From Plasmodiophora brassicae (lineage: Eukaryota > Endomyxa: Phytomyxea > Phytomyxea > Plasmodiophorida), in NCBI GenBank assembly GCA_036867785.1, contig CP145428.1, forward strand, positions 62,001-126,000: a DNA stretch of 64,000 nucleotides, in the 5' to 3' direction. Shown here piece after piece: positions 14,001 through 23,766 of the stretch (its first letter is position 1; each line of letters begins with the position of its first letter). A model generated the notes under the pieces. That model saw nothing but the letters and a program-made list of their open reading frames with translations, did not search any database and was not told where the DNA came from. Both the position numbers and the translations under genes were made by a program.

Positions 14001-16883
14001 GCCTCCTGTGCTGACCGAACGCGCAGACGCCGAGTGGAACCTCGTGCTTCGGGGCCTGACCGCCGCGGTCGCCTCGTCGTCGCCGGCGGCGGCGCCGCCA
14101 TCGCCCGACACTGATCTGATCACCGACAAGGGTCTGGAAGAAACGCGCTCTGCCCGACGTGGTGTTCGCGTGCGCTGACGTTCCTGGGTGGGGGCGGCAG
14201 GTTGGGCGTTCCTGGTCGGCGTGGAGGCGCAGGTGCCCGCGTTCGTCGGCGTCACAGCGCACGTGGCGGGCAACGTGGACGTGTGGCGCGCGTACGTCTC
14301 GCAGCGTGACGTGGCCAGGGCGGACCCGCCCGCCCCGTACGACACCCAGCTGGACCTGTTCCAGCGAATCATCCTGCTGAAGGCGTTCCGGTACGGGCGG
14401 CAGCGTGTTGTATCGCGCGCGCGCCCCACCCGCTCGCTAACCAGACGCGTCCAGCGAGGAGAAGCTGTCGTTCGCGTTCTCCAACTACGTCAGCGTGCAA
14501 CTGGGCCCCAAGTTCGTCCAGGTGCCCACGATCGAGCTGAAGACCGTCTACCGGGACACGGACGTGAAGACGCCAGGTAGGCGCGCGCGCCGATGCGCGT
14601 TCCCTCGTGGGGTCGTTGCCAAACCCGTTCGCCCCACAGTCATCTTCGTGCTGTCGAGCGGGGCCGACCCGACCAGCCTGCTGCTGCGGTTCGCGACCGA
14701 GAAGGGCTTCCAGGACAAGCTGCACGTGATCTCGCTGGGGCAGGGCCAGGGCCCGAAGGCGGCCGCCCTGATCGACGAGTGCTCCCGGGCCGGCCACTGG
14801 TGCCTGCTGCAGAACTGCCACCTGGCCAAGAGCTGGATGCCCGCCCTGGAGGCCATCGTCGAGCAGCTCGCCGACAACCAGGCCCTGCTGAACCCGGATT
14901 TCCGCCTCTGGCTCACGTCCATGCCCTGCACGTACGGTGAGACGGGTGTTCGACCTTGCCCGTCGCTGACACGTTCTCTAGGTACTTCCCGGTGACCGTC
15001 CTCCAGAACGGCGTCAAGCTGACGAACGAGCCGCCGAAAGGCAGGATCGCGCGCGCGTGTGTCGTCGGTATCGCGCGCTCTGACCGCACCCGGTGCAGGG
15101 CTGCGTTCGAACCTGATGCGGTCGTACCTGACGATGGATGCGGCGTCGTTCGAGGCGCACTCGAGGCCGGACGTCTGGAAGAGGCTGCTGTTCGGGCTGT
15201 CGTTCTTCCACGCCGTCGTCCAGGAGCGCCGCAAGTTCGGCCCGCTCGGCTTCAACATCCGGTACGAGTTCAACGAGTCGGACCTGGAGACGTCGACCCA
15301 GGTGCTGCGCATGTTCCTCGAGGAGCAGGCCGAGATCCCCTGGGCCGCCCTGCGCTACGTGTGCGGCGAGATCAACTACGGCGGCCGGGTCACAGGTTGG
15401 AGGCGGCCGGCCTGCGTTGCACTGGATGGCGCTAACACCCGCGCGCGCGTGTGTGTCGCCACAGATGACTGGGACCGGCGCTGCCTGATGTCGATCCTGT
15501 CGCGGTACTACAGCGTGGACATCCTCAGCGACGGCGCCGCCCTGTCGTCCAGCGGGGCGTACAGGGCGCCGGCCGCCGGCCCCCTCCAGGCCTACGTCGA
15601 CTACATCCAGGCGCTTCCCAGCAACGTACGATTCGGTGTGCGGGCGCCGGGCACCGCGCGTCGCTTCTGACGCGCCCCCGACAGGAAACGCCCGACGTGT
15701 TCGGCATGCACGACAACGCGAACATCACGTTCGAGATGAACGAGTCGGCGTCGATCATCAACACGATCGTCGGCGTCGAGCCGCTGGACGCCGCCGTCAG
15801 CACCGGCGGGCTGACCAACGACCAGATCGTGGCGCAGATGGCCGACGCGTTCCTGGTACGACGGTCGTTGTCGTCGGCGGCGGCCGCATGCGTCCCGATG
15901 CTGACAACGCTGGCCGAACAGTCGGCGCTGCCGCCGCCGCTGGACCGGGCGCAGGCGCACCCGACCACGTTCCAGCTGACGCCCAGCGGCGTCATGCACT
16001 CGCTGGGGACGGTGCTCGCGCAGGAGGTCGAGCGCTTCAACCGCCTCCTGCACATCATCCGATCGTAACGCGCGCGCGCGTCCCCCGTTCTGGCCCGCAT
16101 CGGCCACTGACGCGGCGTCGTCGTCGTCGTGCGCAGGTCATTAGTCCAGCTCGGGAAGGCGATCCTGGGGCAGGTGTCGATGTCGACGACGCTCGACCTG
16201 ATGTACTCGGCGTTCCTCGTGAACCGCGTGCCCAAGTCGTGGGCGGCGGCCGCGTACCCGAGCCTGAAGCCGCTGTCGTCCTGGCTGCACGACCTGGCCC
16301 TGCGCGTCGACTTCATGCGGTCGTGGATGGCGAACGGCGCGCCGAACGCGTTCTGGCTGTCCGGCTTCTTCTTCCCGCAAGGGTTCCTGACCGGCGTCCT
16401 GCAGGTCCGTTCGCCTTGTCGACGACGCACACGACCTCCTCTGACTGGGTTGTACCGTCGCAGACGCACGCCCGCAAGTACCTGACGCCGATCGACACGC
16501 TGAGCTTCGCGTTCGAGGTGCGCCCCGAGGTCGCCCTGGACGAGATCGGGTCGGCGCCGGCCGACGGCGTCATCATCTACGGCCTGTTCCTGGACGGGGC
16601 CCAATGGGACGCGGACGCGGGGCGCATCGTCGACGCCAGGCTCGGGCAGTGCTCGTCGGCGATGCCGGCCATCCACCTGATCCCGGGCGACACGCGGCAC
16701 CACCACCAGCAGCAGCAGCACCCGGCGTACGTCTGCCCGGTCTACAAGACGTCGGTGCGCGCCGGGCTCCTGTCGACGACGGGCCAGTCGACCAACTTCG
16801 TCCTGGCCGTCGACCTGCCGACCGACCGGGCGCAGGACCACTGGATCCTGCGAGGCACCGCCCTGCTCTGCCAGCCCGAATAA
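2051..16883 (+). CDS. Axonemal (inner-arm type) dynein heavy chain
   Basis: About 4,100 residues in about 42 exons: a microtubule motor that slides axonemal doublets. The N-terminus matches axonemal chains ([21 protein letters not shown]), pointing to a single-headed inner-arm class. AAA1 P-loop GPAGTGKTE near 6655; AAA2 GPTGSAKSE near 7680; AAA3 GVTGVGKS near 9240; AAA4 GVGGSGKQS near 10420; stalk and microtubule-binding tip about 11280-12560; AAA5-6 and C-terminal domain to the stop at 16881. Exons: 2051-2545?, 2587-2838, 2892-3110, 3157-3513, 3579-3934, 3989-4965, 5039-5139, 5199-5862, 5934-6360, 6417-6536, 6601-6757, 6820-7334, 7390-7513, 7576-7749, 7815-8261, 8321-8452, 8509-8698, 8754-8874, 8932-8998, 9058-10137, 10198-10491, 10550-10772, 10835-11022, 11080-11226, 11276-11442, 11502-11597, 11651-11786, 11849-12276, 12417-12653, 12722-13439, 13511-13696, 13767-13977, 14027-14131, 14201-14390, 14455-14576, 14640-14931, 14982-15040, 15099-15395, 15465-15625, 15685-16064, 16137-16404, 16464-16883. 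Phases agree at every junction except the first. AAA2 has Ala-Lys-Ser where Gly-Lys-Thr is usual. AATAAA overlaps the stop. Confidence 0.95.
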
Positions 16884-17036
16884 AACCAACCAGCAACGGC
16901 GGGATCCTAACCTGTGCGAGTGGGTGTTTACTGACGAACGGGGAGCTACGCGCTTAGGGTTTTTGTGTGGTGTACGAGGGGGGGGTACGCCCGCTGACAG
17001 TGTGTACGCTGCTGGCCGGCTGCCGAATGCTCTCAG

Positions 17037-18326
17037 TCAATCCCTTGGGTACGCATCGTAACGGGAGCTCCTTGCAGGGGCCGTGCCTGCCGCCCTTGAC
17101 GACGATGGATATGGGTCGCGCCCGTAGTACGCCTCGTAGCGGTCGGCGCCCGCGTACCGGTCGCCGCCCCTGCCATAGTCGTACGATCTGGCGGCGGCGG
17201 CGGCCCCGTACCCATAGTCGGCGGCGGCGGCGTACCCGGTGGTGGCGGTGTCGGCGGTCGCGTACCCGTAGTAGGCGGATGACGACGACGACGACGCGGG
17301 ATACCCCGATGCGGGCTGCTGCCGGCCGCCGACAACGCCATAGTCGTCGGCGACGGCCGGCGAGCGTGTCGCGGCCGACCGCCCCCCGTAATCTCTACCC
17401 GACCCTGCTGCTGCTGCTGCTGGCTCATAGCCGTACCGATCGTACCTGTCGGCGCCGGCCCAGGCCGACGCGTCGTAGTAGGCGTGCCTGTCGTCGCGTG
17501 CGCTATACGCGTACCGCTGGTCGTACGCCGCCGGGTAATCGCGGTACCGGCTCTCGTAGTACGGGTCGGGGGCGCGCCCGCGACGCGCCGGCCCATAGCC
17601 GTAGTCGTCGGGGGCACGCGACGACCCGCGATAGTGGTCGGACCGGGGCGGCGGCGGTGCCGGCGCCGGGCCCCGGTCCGCCCGGCGAGGCGTCGCCCGT
17701 TGCGGCTCGACCTTCATCCCGTTGATCACGTGCTCTGCCTGGTTTAGAACCGCCTCCACGGACGACTGCTCCAGGAACCGGACGAACCCGTACCCCTGCT
17801 GGAGACGATCATCAAATTGGCTTACGGAATCGAGAGAGAGAGATCGGTGTACCTTCATCAGGACCGCCTCCTGCGTCGGGCCGAACGCCTCAAAGTACGT
17901 CCGGAAGGCGTCGGCGGTGACCTCGGGCGGGACGGACCCGACAAAGATCTTCCGGTCGGGCGCGTCCCGGGGCAGCAGGTTCGCGTTGCGCCGGTCCATC
18001 TCCTCCTTGCGGACGGCGACCTTCGGGTCGATCTGGCGGCCGTCCAGCTCGAGGCTCTGCGCCAGGACGGTCGGGACCGGGTCCGGCGACATGAACGTGA
18101 CGAAGCCGAACCCGCGCGACTGCCCCGTCGCCTTGTCGCGCATGATGATCGCCTCCTCGAGCGCGCCGAACTGCTCAAAGTACGCCCGGAACTTCTCGTC
18201 CGTCGTGTCCCAGGACACGCCCCCGATGAACAGCCGCCGGCACCGGTTGTCCGCCGGCGCCGCCTGATCCGGATCCGACCGCCCCCTGCGATGGTCGCCC
18301 GGCGACCGCGCGTCGTCGTTCGCCAT
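17037..18326 (-). CDS. Two-RRM RNA-binding protein (hnRNP/DAZAP1/Musashi-like)
   Basis: About 400 residues. RRM1 carries RNP2 LFIGGV and RNP1 RGFGFVTF; RRM2 carries RNP2 IFVGSV and RNP1 QGYGFVRF. The C-terminal half is low complexity, rich in Tyr, Gly, Arg, Ala and Asp with many YGY, RYD and SSS patches, as in hnRNP A/D and DAZAP1-type proteins that shuttle and bind mRNA 3' regions. A 54-nt piece (17799-17852) begins GT and ends AG inside the beta2-beta3 loop of RRM2. It is in frame without a stop, so it is either an intron or an 18-residue loop insert; its CT-rich run and position between the RNP motifs favour an intron that can be retained. I chose the ATG at 18326 because the 25 residues before it, from an upstream ATG at 18401, look unlike protein-coding sequence. 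Confidence 0.85.
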   Translation of the reverse strand: MANDDARSPGDHRRGRSDPDQAAPADNRCRRLFIGGVSWDTTDEKFRAYFEQFGALEEAIIMRDKATGQSRGFGFVTFMSPDPVPTVLAQSLELDGRQIDPKVAVRKEEMDRRNANLLPRDAPDRKIFVGSVPPEVTADAFRTYFEAFGPTQEAVLMKVHRSLSLDSVSQFDDRLQQGYGFVRFLEQSSVEAVLNQAEHVINGMKVEPQRATPRRADRGPAPAPPPPRSDHYRGSSRAPDDYGYGPARRGRAPDPYYESRYRDYPAAYDQRYAYSARDDRHAYYDASAWAGADRYDRYGYEPAAAAAGSGRDYGGRSAATRSPAVADDYGVVGGRQQPASGYPASSSSSSAYYGYATADTATTGYAAAADYGYGAAAAARSYDYGRGGDRYAGADRYEAYYGRDPYPSSSRAAGTAPARSSRYDAYPRD

Positions 18327-18714
18327 TCGACAAATGACAGCAGCCAACGTCACTGGGCCGCCGAGCGCCACGGACTTCCCCCGCGCGCGCACCAACTCCA
18401 ACCACGCAACAAAAACAAGGAGCGCCTCCTCGGCCCTCGCTCGACCGGCCCAAAAAAAATACTACAAAAGATCGTGTTCGTGCCGCCCGCCGCGCCACTG
18501 CAGTGCCACCACCGCGGGAGCTTCCCCCAAATCAGGTCCCGGTGCGTCCACGCGAAGATCCAGGTACGCGTCCAAGAAGGGCGACGTCCCCCCGTCGTTC
18601 GACTCGGGTCGACGTCGCGACCAGGTGTTGCAGACGCGACATTTTCCCGCTCGAATACAGCAGAACACAATGGAACGGGCGCGTAATAAATATAGGCGAT
18701 ACGGTGTAGGTCGT
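18327..18714. other. Intergenic region between RRM gene and PRKRIP1 gene
   Basis: These 388 bases hold the 3' region of the upstream PRKRIP1-like gene and the promoter of the RRM gene, both on the minus strand. An A-run near 18451 is the only notable composition. No gene is visible. Confidence 0.4.
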
Positions 18715-19080
18715 TTAGGGGCCTGACGAACCCTGCCGTGAAGCACCGGCGGCCTCCTCCTGGTGCTGCTTGGCGAGTTTCTTCTTGCGCCGTTTGGCGG
18801 CCTTCCTGGCGGTACGTTCGGCGCATTCCGCGTCCAGCTGCTGTTTGCGCTTGCGGAACTCCTCGCTGGCCTTCTCCTGCAGGAACTCCTGTTCGATCTG
18901 GCCGATGCGCGCGAGCTCGGCGCGGCGCTGCTGCCGGTAGTGGTGGAAGTCGCCGCTGCCGGCGCCGGCCGAGCTGCCCGACGTCTGCGTGATCCGGATC
19001 GGCTCGTCCTCGAGCAGCTTCAGCACGCGATCGCGGGCCTCCGAGTCGGCCGCCAGGCGCGCCGCCTGCGTCGCATCCAT
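18715..19080 (-). CDS. PRKRIP1: PRKRIP1-like splicing factor (DUF1168 family)
   Basis: A 121-residue intronless protein. The central block GDFHHYRQQRRAELARI followed by a long charged helix and a terminal basic stretch (ERTARKAAKRRKKKLAK) is the signature of the PRKRIP1/DUF1168 family, whose members sit as a long helix in the catalytic spliceosome. Length is a little below the animal proteins, which have longer basic tails. A splicing factor of this kind fits a genome with many tiny introns. The start ATG at 19080 leads directly into the conserved N-terminal helix. Confidence 0.85.
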   Translation of the reverse strand: MDATQAARLAADSEARDRVLKLLEDEPIRITQTSGSSAGAGSGDFHHYRQQRRAELARIGQIEQEFLQEKASEEFRKRKQQLDAECAERTARKAAKRRKKKLAKQHQEEAAGASRQGSSGP

Positions 19081-19361
19081 CGCGACGCACCGTCAGTTGT
19101 GTCGCGGACTTTCCAGGGAGCTGCGGGAACCGTCATACATTACGAAATCTGCTACCAATAACAATAATTGATCAGAACCCAACAATGATAATAAATCTGC
19201 ATCCTTGTGACATCGTAGAGTATGGACTTAGTAACACCCGGTAGTAATTTCCATATACGAGAGCTGGCAAAGCTGCTGGCGCGTTGAACTGAAAGCGTTT
19301 AACAAAATGTTGGGGAATATGCGCCATATGCTCAGTGGTGATCGATGCATATGCTGTGGGA
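19081..19361. other. AT-richer intergenic flank of transposase gene
   Basis: The base composition drops from GC-rich to AT-rich at about 19130, which marks the edge of the accessory DNA carrying the transposase. I did not find clear terminal inverted repeats or a target duplication by eye. Confidence 0.35.
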
Positions 19362-20333
19362 TCATACTGGTTGGACACTAAATAATGGTTCGCCGTTCTG
19401 CAGCATCATTTGCACAACGTTGGCGACCGCATGCATGCATTGCGGATGGCGATAGCGCGGATGTCGGAACGGCTGGTTCAGCACTTCGAACACCTTCAGA
19501 CGCTTGTTGACCGTTTCGTGTCGGGCCAGAATGCGTTTGATTATGGTGTTCATTGGATCATCATCTTCAGGCCACTTGAAAAAGCCACGATCACGGTAAC
19601 CTTTGTCCGCAATCGTTACTTCCCCTTGGCGAACATGTGCCAGGTAACCGAACCGTGCCAGCTTTAGGTCGGGCCAATCACCACAAGGAACACCCCCGGA
19701 GACCCAGACAATTCGACCAGTTCTAATACATATTCCAACCTCGTACCGGACCCCTGGCCCATTGATTTTGTGGGAATACCATTTTCGATCGAACGGCGAC
19801 GGCTCCTGTATGGGGCAATCAGTCGCGTCCAAAGACACGAAACAATTGCAATGCCTTGGAGCACCGGCGAAGCGGTCTTTCCATTGGATCTGAATGCACA
19901 GGTCAACCAGGAATTAAACATGCCAGTTGTATGCGAATAATACCACTGCAAGATTGGCAAGCCGCTGTATGAACGCCCATACCCATTTCCGGAACGTTTT
20001 TTCATCGGCTCCCGTTATTGCTCGGTTGATGTGCTCAGTATCGTACCGTTTTAAGAACAGAAGCGACCACAATAAGTGAATCGGCTTCGCTGTTTGCGGC
20101 AGGTCACCTCGCAATAATGCCCACAGCAGAGAGCAAACGTCTGGGGAAACACCAAACATCGCCCGGAACCGACGATGCCCGGTGGCTCTCCCATGCGATA
20201 CCCGATGCCGGGTCAGGGTATGTCCCAACTCCCAGAAGTCGTCGGCTGTGGCAGCCTCCGCCAAAGTCGACATTTGCGTGCGGCCAATGTTGACGTTTGG
20301 CTTGACGCCAAATACGACTTTGGCGCCATGCAA
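19362..20333 (-). CDS. DDE transposase, PIF/Harbinger type
   Basis: Two exons. The first (about 19940-20333) has the Harbinger N-terminal block FRAMFGVSPDVCSLLWALL. A roughly 55-nt GT-AG intron follows, ending near 19894, and the second exon (from about 19893 down to 19362) holds the catalytic part. Visible acidic residues are in SLDATDCPIQEP (first Asp), DKGYRD (second Asp) and RHETVNKRL (Glu), the DDE_Tnp_4 pattern. The coding sequence is open across both exons, so it may be a recent or domesticated copy. No Myb/SANT-like partner gene was identified with certainty; the next gene (20922-21860) is the only candidate and shows no clear SANT motif. The start is uncertain because the frame stays open upstream of 20333; the ATG near 20273 is a good alternative. 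Confidence 0.75.
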
Positions 20334-20449
20334 AACGTCCGTAGGTTGATGAAACGTCGGTACTACACCAATTCCAGTGCCAATATCTCGTCTATAGCTT
20401 CGCGATATCTTCTTCTTTGATAGTTGCCGGCTGCTACGTACATTCGACT

Positions 20450-20914
20450 TTCTTTCAATCGTGACTAATTCTGTTCCACGTAAATGGCTGTGTTATAATC
20501 AGGTTCACAAATGGTCGGGGCACCGGCATAATGTTCAAGTTCAAATGCCCGCATTTCAAGAGAAATCCTTCATTATCGATTCCGCAGGGTACGTATAAGG
20601 TGTTCACGATATGGTGTGTTAACTTACTCGCTAACCAGGGTCATAGACCGTATCGTCCACACAGGGTATGACGGAGAAGTTGTATGAGTAGACGTTCCTG
20701 CGTTACGTTACAGGCGCCAATGACGTATTTGGCGTGCTGCAAAAGCCGTCGATTGCCTTCACGCCAAATACGTCATTGGCGTAGAGCCCCGATCCGACAA
20801 ACGGGATGCCGGGTGCCAGATCCGACGAGGGGGTCGCCCGACCCGACGAAGGGGGCCCAATCCGAAACGGGGCCCAATTAGACGAACGGAGGGAGAACTG
20901 CGTTGAAACATCTG
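20450..20914. other. Non-coding interval with hairpin and G/C-skewed degenerate repeats
   Basis: No gene is visible. The interval holds the inverted repeat at 20715-20781, then about 90 bases (20790-20880) in which short units resembling ATCCGACGAAGGGGGCCC recur with changes, suggesting a decayed short tandem array. Confidence 0.4.
20715..20781. repeat. Perfect 22-bp inverted repeat (hairpin)
   Basis: The arms 20715-20736 and 20760-20781 are perfect reverse complements and are separated by 23 bases. The arm reads CGCCAATGACGTATTTGGCG plus TG. It contains the CRE-like core TGACGT, but in this setting it looks like a foldback rather than a promoter element. Confidence 0.8.
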
Positions 20915-20921
20915 GTGACCG

Positions 20922-21860
20922 ATGTTGCAACGTGAGAACGCGACACACCCTAAAATGAAGCGTTGGACCCAGAAGTCTGCGGCGCAACGACTGCTGGACA
21001 GGCTTTGCGCCGACGGGACGATAACCTCGACGACTCGGCCGCAGGACGTATACAATAGGTATCCAGATTTCCAGGCGTACACCATGGACAAGTTCCGGCG
21101 TCATTTTAACGAGACGAAGCTGAAGCAGGGCACTTTCCGTAAGCAACGTACACCATTACGTTTATTTATTCTAATATGTACTCCAGTGCGCTCGTCTGAA
21201 GAAGGCAAAGAAGGCGACAATGAAGGAGGTGATACAAGCGCGCCAGAAGACAAGAGCGAGGACAATGATGAATCCAATGGCGATGACTCGGATTCAAAAA
21301 GCAGTCGGAAGAGGTACAAGCTTGCTCTGCCCAGCGAGTCGGAGACCCGTACCGGCGTGGATATCGACAATCCTCCCGTGTTTGCCGCCGTCTACCGGGA
21401 TGCAGCGACAAAGACGGACCGCGTGGTCATCTGTGCGGGGATGTTCGGCATTCCCGACGCCAAGGACGTCCATGTCGATCTAGATGAGGACGACGCCCAG
21501 ACCGCCATCATTTCCTATGGCTGGCCGGCTGCGTTATTCTCACCCCAGGTCATGTGCGCGACTTGGGCATCGACGGACGAACCGCAGACATACTACGGAC
21601 GCCTGAATGCGCTCGATGAAGAACTCGCGCACCACCGTCCATCGTACAGTCAGGCGCCCCGAACGACATTTCGCATAAGACTCCCCATTCCTGTCAACCC
21701 CGACACGTCGACGTGGAAAAAAGTGGGGGTCAATTCGGCGACGTCGGGTCGGTTCGTGCTGTGGGAGCTCGCGGCGAATAAGCCGCCGTATGCAGTTCCA
21801 TTGGCTGACAAAATTGTGTCCGAATTTGTCGAAGACGAGCCAGCCGAAACAATGCAATAA
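20922..21860 (+). CDS. Hypothetical acidic protein, unknown family
   Basis: Open for 312 residues, or about 297 if a GT-AG intron of 47 nt at 21139-21185 is removed; the junction keeps the frame. The N-terminus has a compact helical block (QKSAAQRLLDRLCADG, MDKFRRHFNETKLKQG) that could be a small DNA-binding or SANT-like domain. A Glu/Asp/Ser-rich linker follows, then a basic RKRYK patch that could be a nuclear localisation signal. The C-terminal 150 residues are well folded in appearance (VRVVICAGMFGIP-like, FVLWELAANKPP) but unrecognised. Its position beside a Harbinger transposase allows the guess that it is the second protein of that element; nothing in the sequence proves it. Confidence 0.55.
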   Translation: MLQRENATHPKMKRWTQKSAAQRLLDRLCADGTITSTTRPQDVYNRYPDFQAYTMDKFRRHFNETKLKQGTFRKQRTPLRLFILICTPVRSSEEGKEGDNEGGDTSAPEDKSEDNDESNGDDSDSKSSRKRYKLALPSESETRTGVDIDNPPVFAAVYRDAATKTDRVVICAGMFGIPDAKDVHVDLDEDDAQTAIISYGWPAALFSPQVMCATWASTDEPQTYYGRLNALDEELAHHRPSYSQAPRTTFRIRLPIPVNPDTSTWKKVGVNSATSGRFVLWELAANKPPYAVPLADKIVSEFVEDEPAETMQ

Positions 21861-22001
21861 ACTGTCACATATTTGAAAGGCGTCAGGTCAACTAGAATGT
21901 CCAGATATGGCGAACGCACGCGTTCCCGCAGCTCCCAGGGCGACGCCGACGAAGCAGGCGCGATATGTACTAATAGGAATTGCACGTGCAAGGGCGAACG
22001 A

Positions 22002-23446
22002 TTAAGACGAGGCGGGCTTTCGCAGGCGTAATCCAGGGTCGGACGTCGCTGGCGCCGGCGCGTCGCGTGCGCCGTCCTGCAACTTTCGCTGCAGGCCCTG
22101 GGCGAAGATCAGCTGCTGCTTCTGCATGAACCGGGACGAGGGGACGAGGTACTTCAGGTACCCGTCCCAGTCGACGGCTCGGAGGCCCGCCTGGTCGGCG
22201 ACGAGTTTCTGGACGCGCGCCGCGAACTGGATCGGGGTCTCGTCCAGGCCGCGCTCGACGGGATCCAGGAACCAGACGTCGGCCACAACGGCCCAGGTCG
22301 TCATCAGGTCGAACAGGTGCCAGTGGAACGGCCGCGCGCGGCTGTTCCAGAACGCATCGGCAAAGTTCTTGTCGTACTTGATGGCGATGGGGCAGATCGT
22401 GGCGTCCATCTCGAAGCACCCCTTCTTGAACTGGACGCAGTACTCGTTGTTGACGCAGGTGCCCTCGGGGAAGATCAGCAGGCGGTTCCCGTCCGGCTTG
22501 CCAACGTGCTCCTTGATGCGGGCCGCCGTCACCGACCGATCCTTCATCTCCGACCGCTGGAACCAGATGCACTCCAGGCAGGCCAGGACGTGATCCTGGA
22601 AGAAGGACACCCAGCCTTTATGGTGCTGGCCGACCACGCTGAACGGCGCCACCTGAAGCAGGATGATCACCTAACGGACGTTGTCAGCGCTGCCGCGCAC
22701 ACGGGAACACCTTCGCCATACGTCGATCATGCTGGTGTGGTTGGCGACGTATATCTGGTTGGGTTTGCGATCGGGCAACCGCCCATGGTACCGGATCACA
22801 CCGGACCACGAGAAGACGAACGCCGACGCCAGGAACTGGATGCATCGGCACTGTGCAGCGTATACGTTCGTTCAGGACCGTTCGCCGACACAGTCGGGCC
22901 GATGGACTCGTTACGTTCCAGGAATTTCGCTTCCGGCCGCTCATGGTCAGCGCGCCGATCAGATACCCGACGGTCGTGATGATCAGCGCGCCGATCAGGA
23001 TGAGGCACCTTCGGAACGTGTCACACGCGCGCACGCCCCGGCCGAGGTTGACGAACGTACCTAATCGGGAACAGCACTCCGAATCGAATCACAACGCCAA
23101 CACACCATAGGCAATAGAGCCAAGGAGCAAAGTTCCACTGTCGGACGGGGGTCTCCTGGAAGCATTTGTGGAAACCGTCCTAGACGAGGGGTCACACACG
23201 ACGACATCATGCGATAGATGGATAGTCGTTGCGGACCTCGACAACAACGGAAATGCCTTCGAACAGGAACGGCAGCATGTCCGCCAGCTGGAAATTCGGG
23301 GGCCCACCGCCCCGCTTACGACGAATGTTGTCGAGGAGTTCCGACTCCATCTCCATCTGCATCTTCATCTGCTCGCTGCTGGACGGGCCTTCGACGGCCA
23401 GGCTCGACAGGTCGTATTTGCTGCGCAGAGGACGCCGTTTAGACAC
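22002..23446 (-). CDS. Glycerol-3-phosphate/lysophosphatidate acyltransferase, GPAT3/4 (PlsC) family
   Basis: Five exons: 23237-23446, 23061-23179, 22915-23008, 22722-22850, 22002-22670; all phases agree, giving 406 residues against about 430-460 for animal GPAT3/4. It acylates glycerol-3-phosphate or lysophosphatidate in the ER on the route to phospholipids and triacylglycerol. Two N-terminal membrane segments lie in exons 2-3 (VGVVIRFGVLFPIR and CLILIGALIITTVGYLIGAL). Motif I NHTSMID spans the end of exon 4; the block WFQRSEMKDR is characteristic of GPAT3/4 rather than plastid or mitochondrial enzymes; motif III FPEGTCVNN follows; then CPIAIKYD and DAFWNSR. All catalytic motifs are intact. 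No N-glycosylation or targeting signal is obvious beyond the membrane anchors. Confidence 0.93.
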
Positions 23447-23766
23447 TGACGGGCGACGCCGCGGGTCCCGATTGCCTGGGGTTCCTCTCCATGAGCGACA
23501 CCATCATCGACGTCTGCGATAGCCTGCGCGGCCGGTCCCGATGCCCGCTGCCGTGGGCATCGCCCTGGCCGGCGGGCGGCACCGGGTTGGATGACATCGT
23601 CTGGTGGGACGTGTCAGTCCTGTCTCACGCACTCCGTGGCACACGTTGCAGCTCTCCCAGTCGCCGCGGCCGAACGAATGCACCGCCACGGAAAGGGCTT
23701 CTCTCGTTGCCTTTGGCCACTCAATGGACATTGATATGCCCTGTGCGATTTGTATTTGAACGGCGG
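23447..23766. other. Intergenic region between fimbrin stop and GPAT start
   Basis: These 320 bases carry the 3' end of the fimbrin transcription unit's neighbour gap and the GPAT promoter. A minus-strand open frame (23504-23770) overlaps the fimbrin stop and lacks any recognisable motif, so I do not call it. Confidence 0.35.

Noticed and set aside
12710-14014. 434-residue plus-strand frame
   Set aside because: It is an out-of-frame shadow across several dynein exons and introns, Gly/Arg/Pro-rich with no motif.
15066-15098. Alternative GT donor for the dynein junction at 15040
   Set aside because: It would leave a roughly 30-nt intron and insert eight unconserved residues after PPKG; the GC donor at 15041 gives the conserved join and a normal intron length.
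15525-16889. 454-residue minus-strand frame
   Set aside because: Antisense to the last dynein exons; the true frame carries the conserved C-terminal domain.
20715-20781. tRNA or intrinsic terminator
   Set aside because: The hairpin is a simple perfect inverted repeat with no cloverleaf, no A/B boxes and no T-run.
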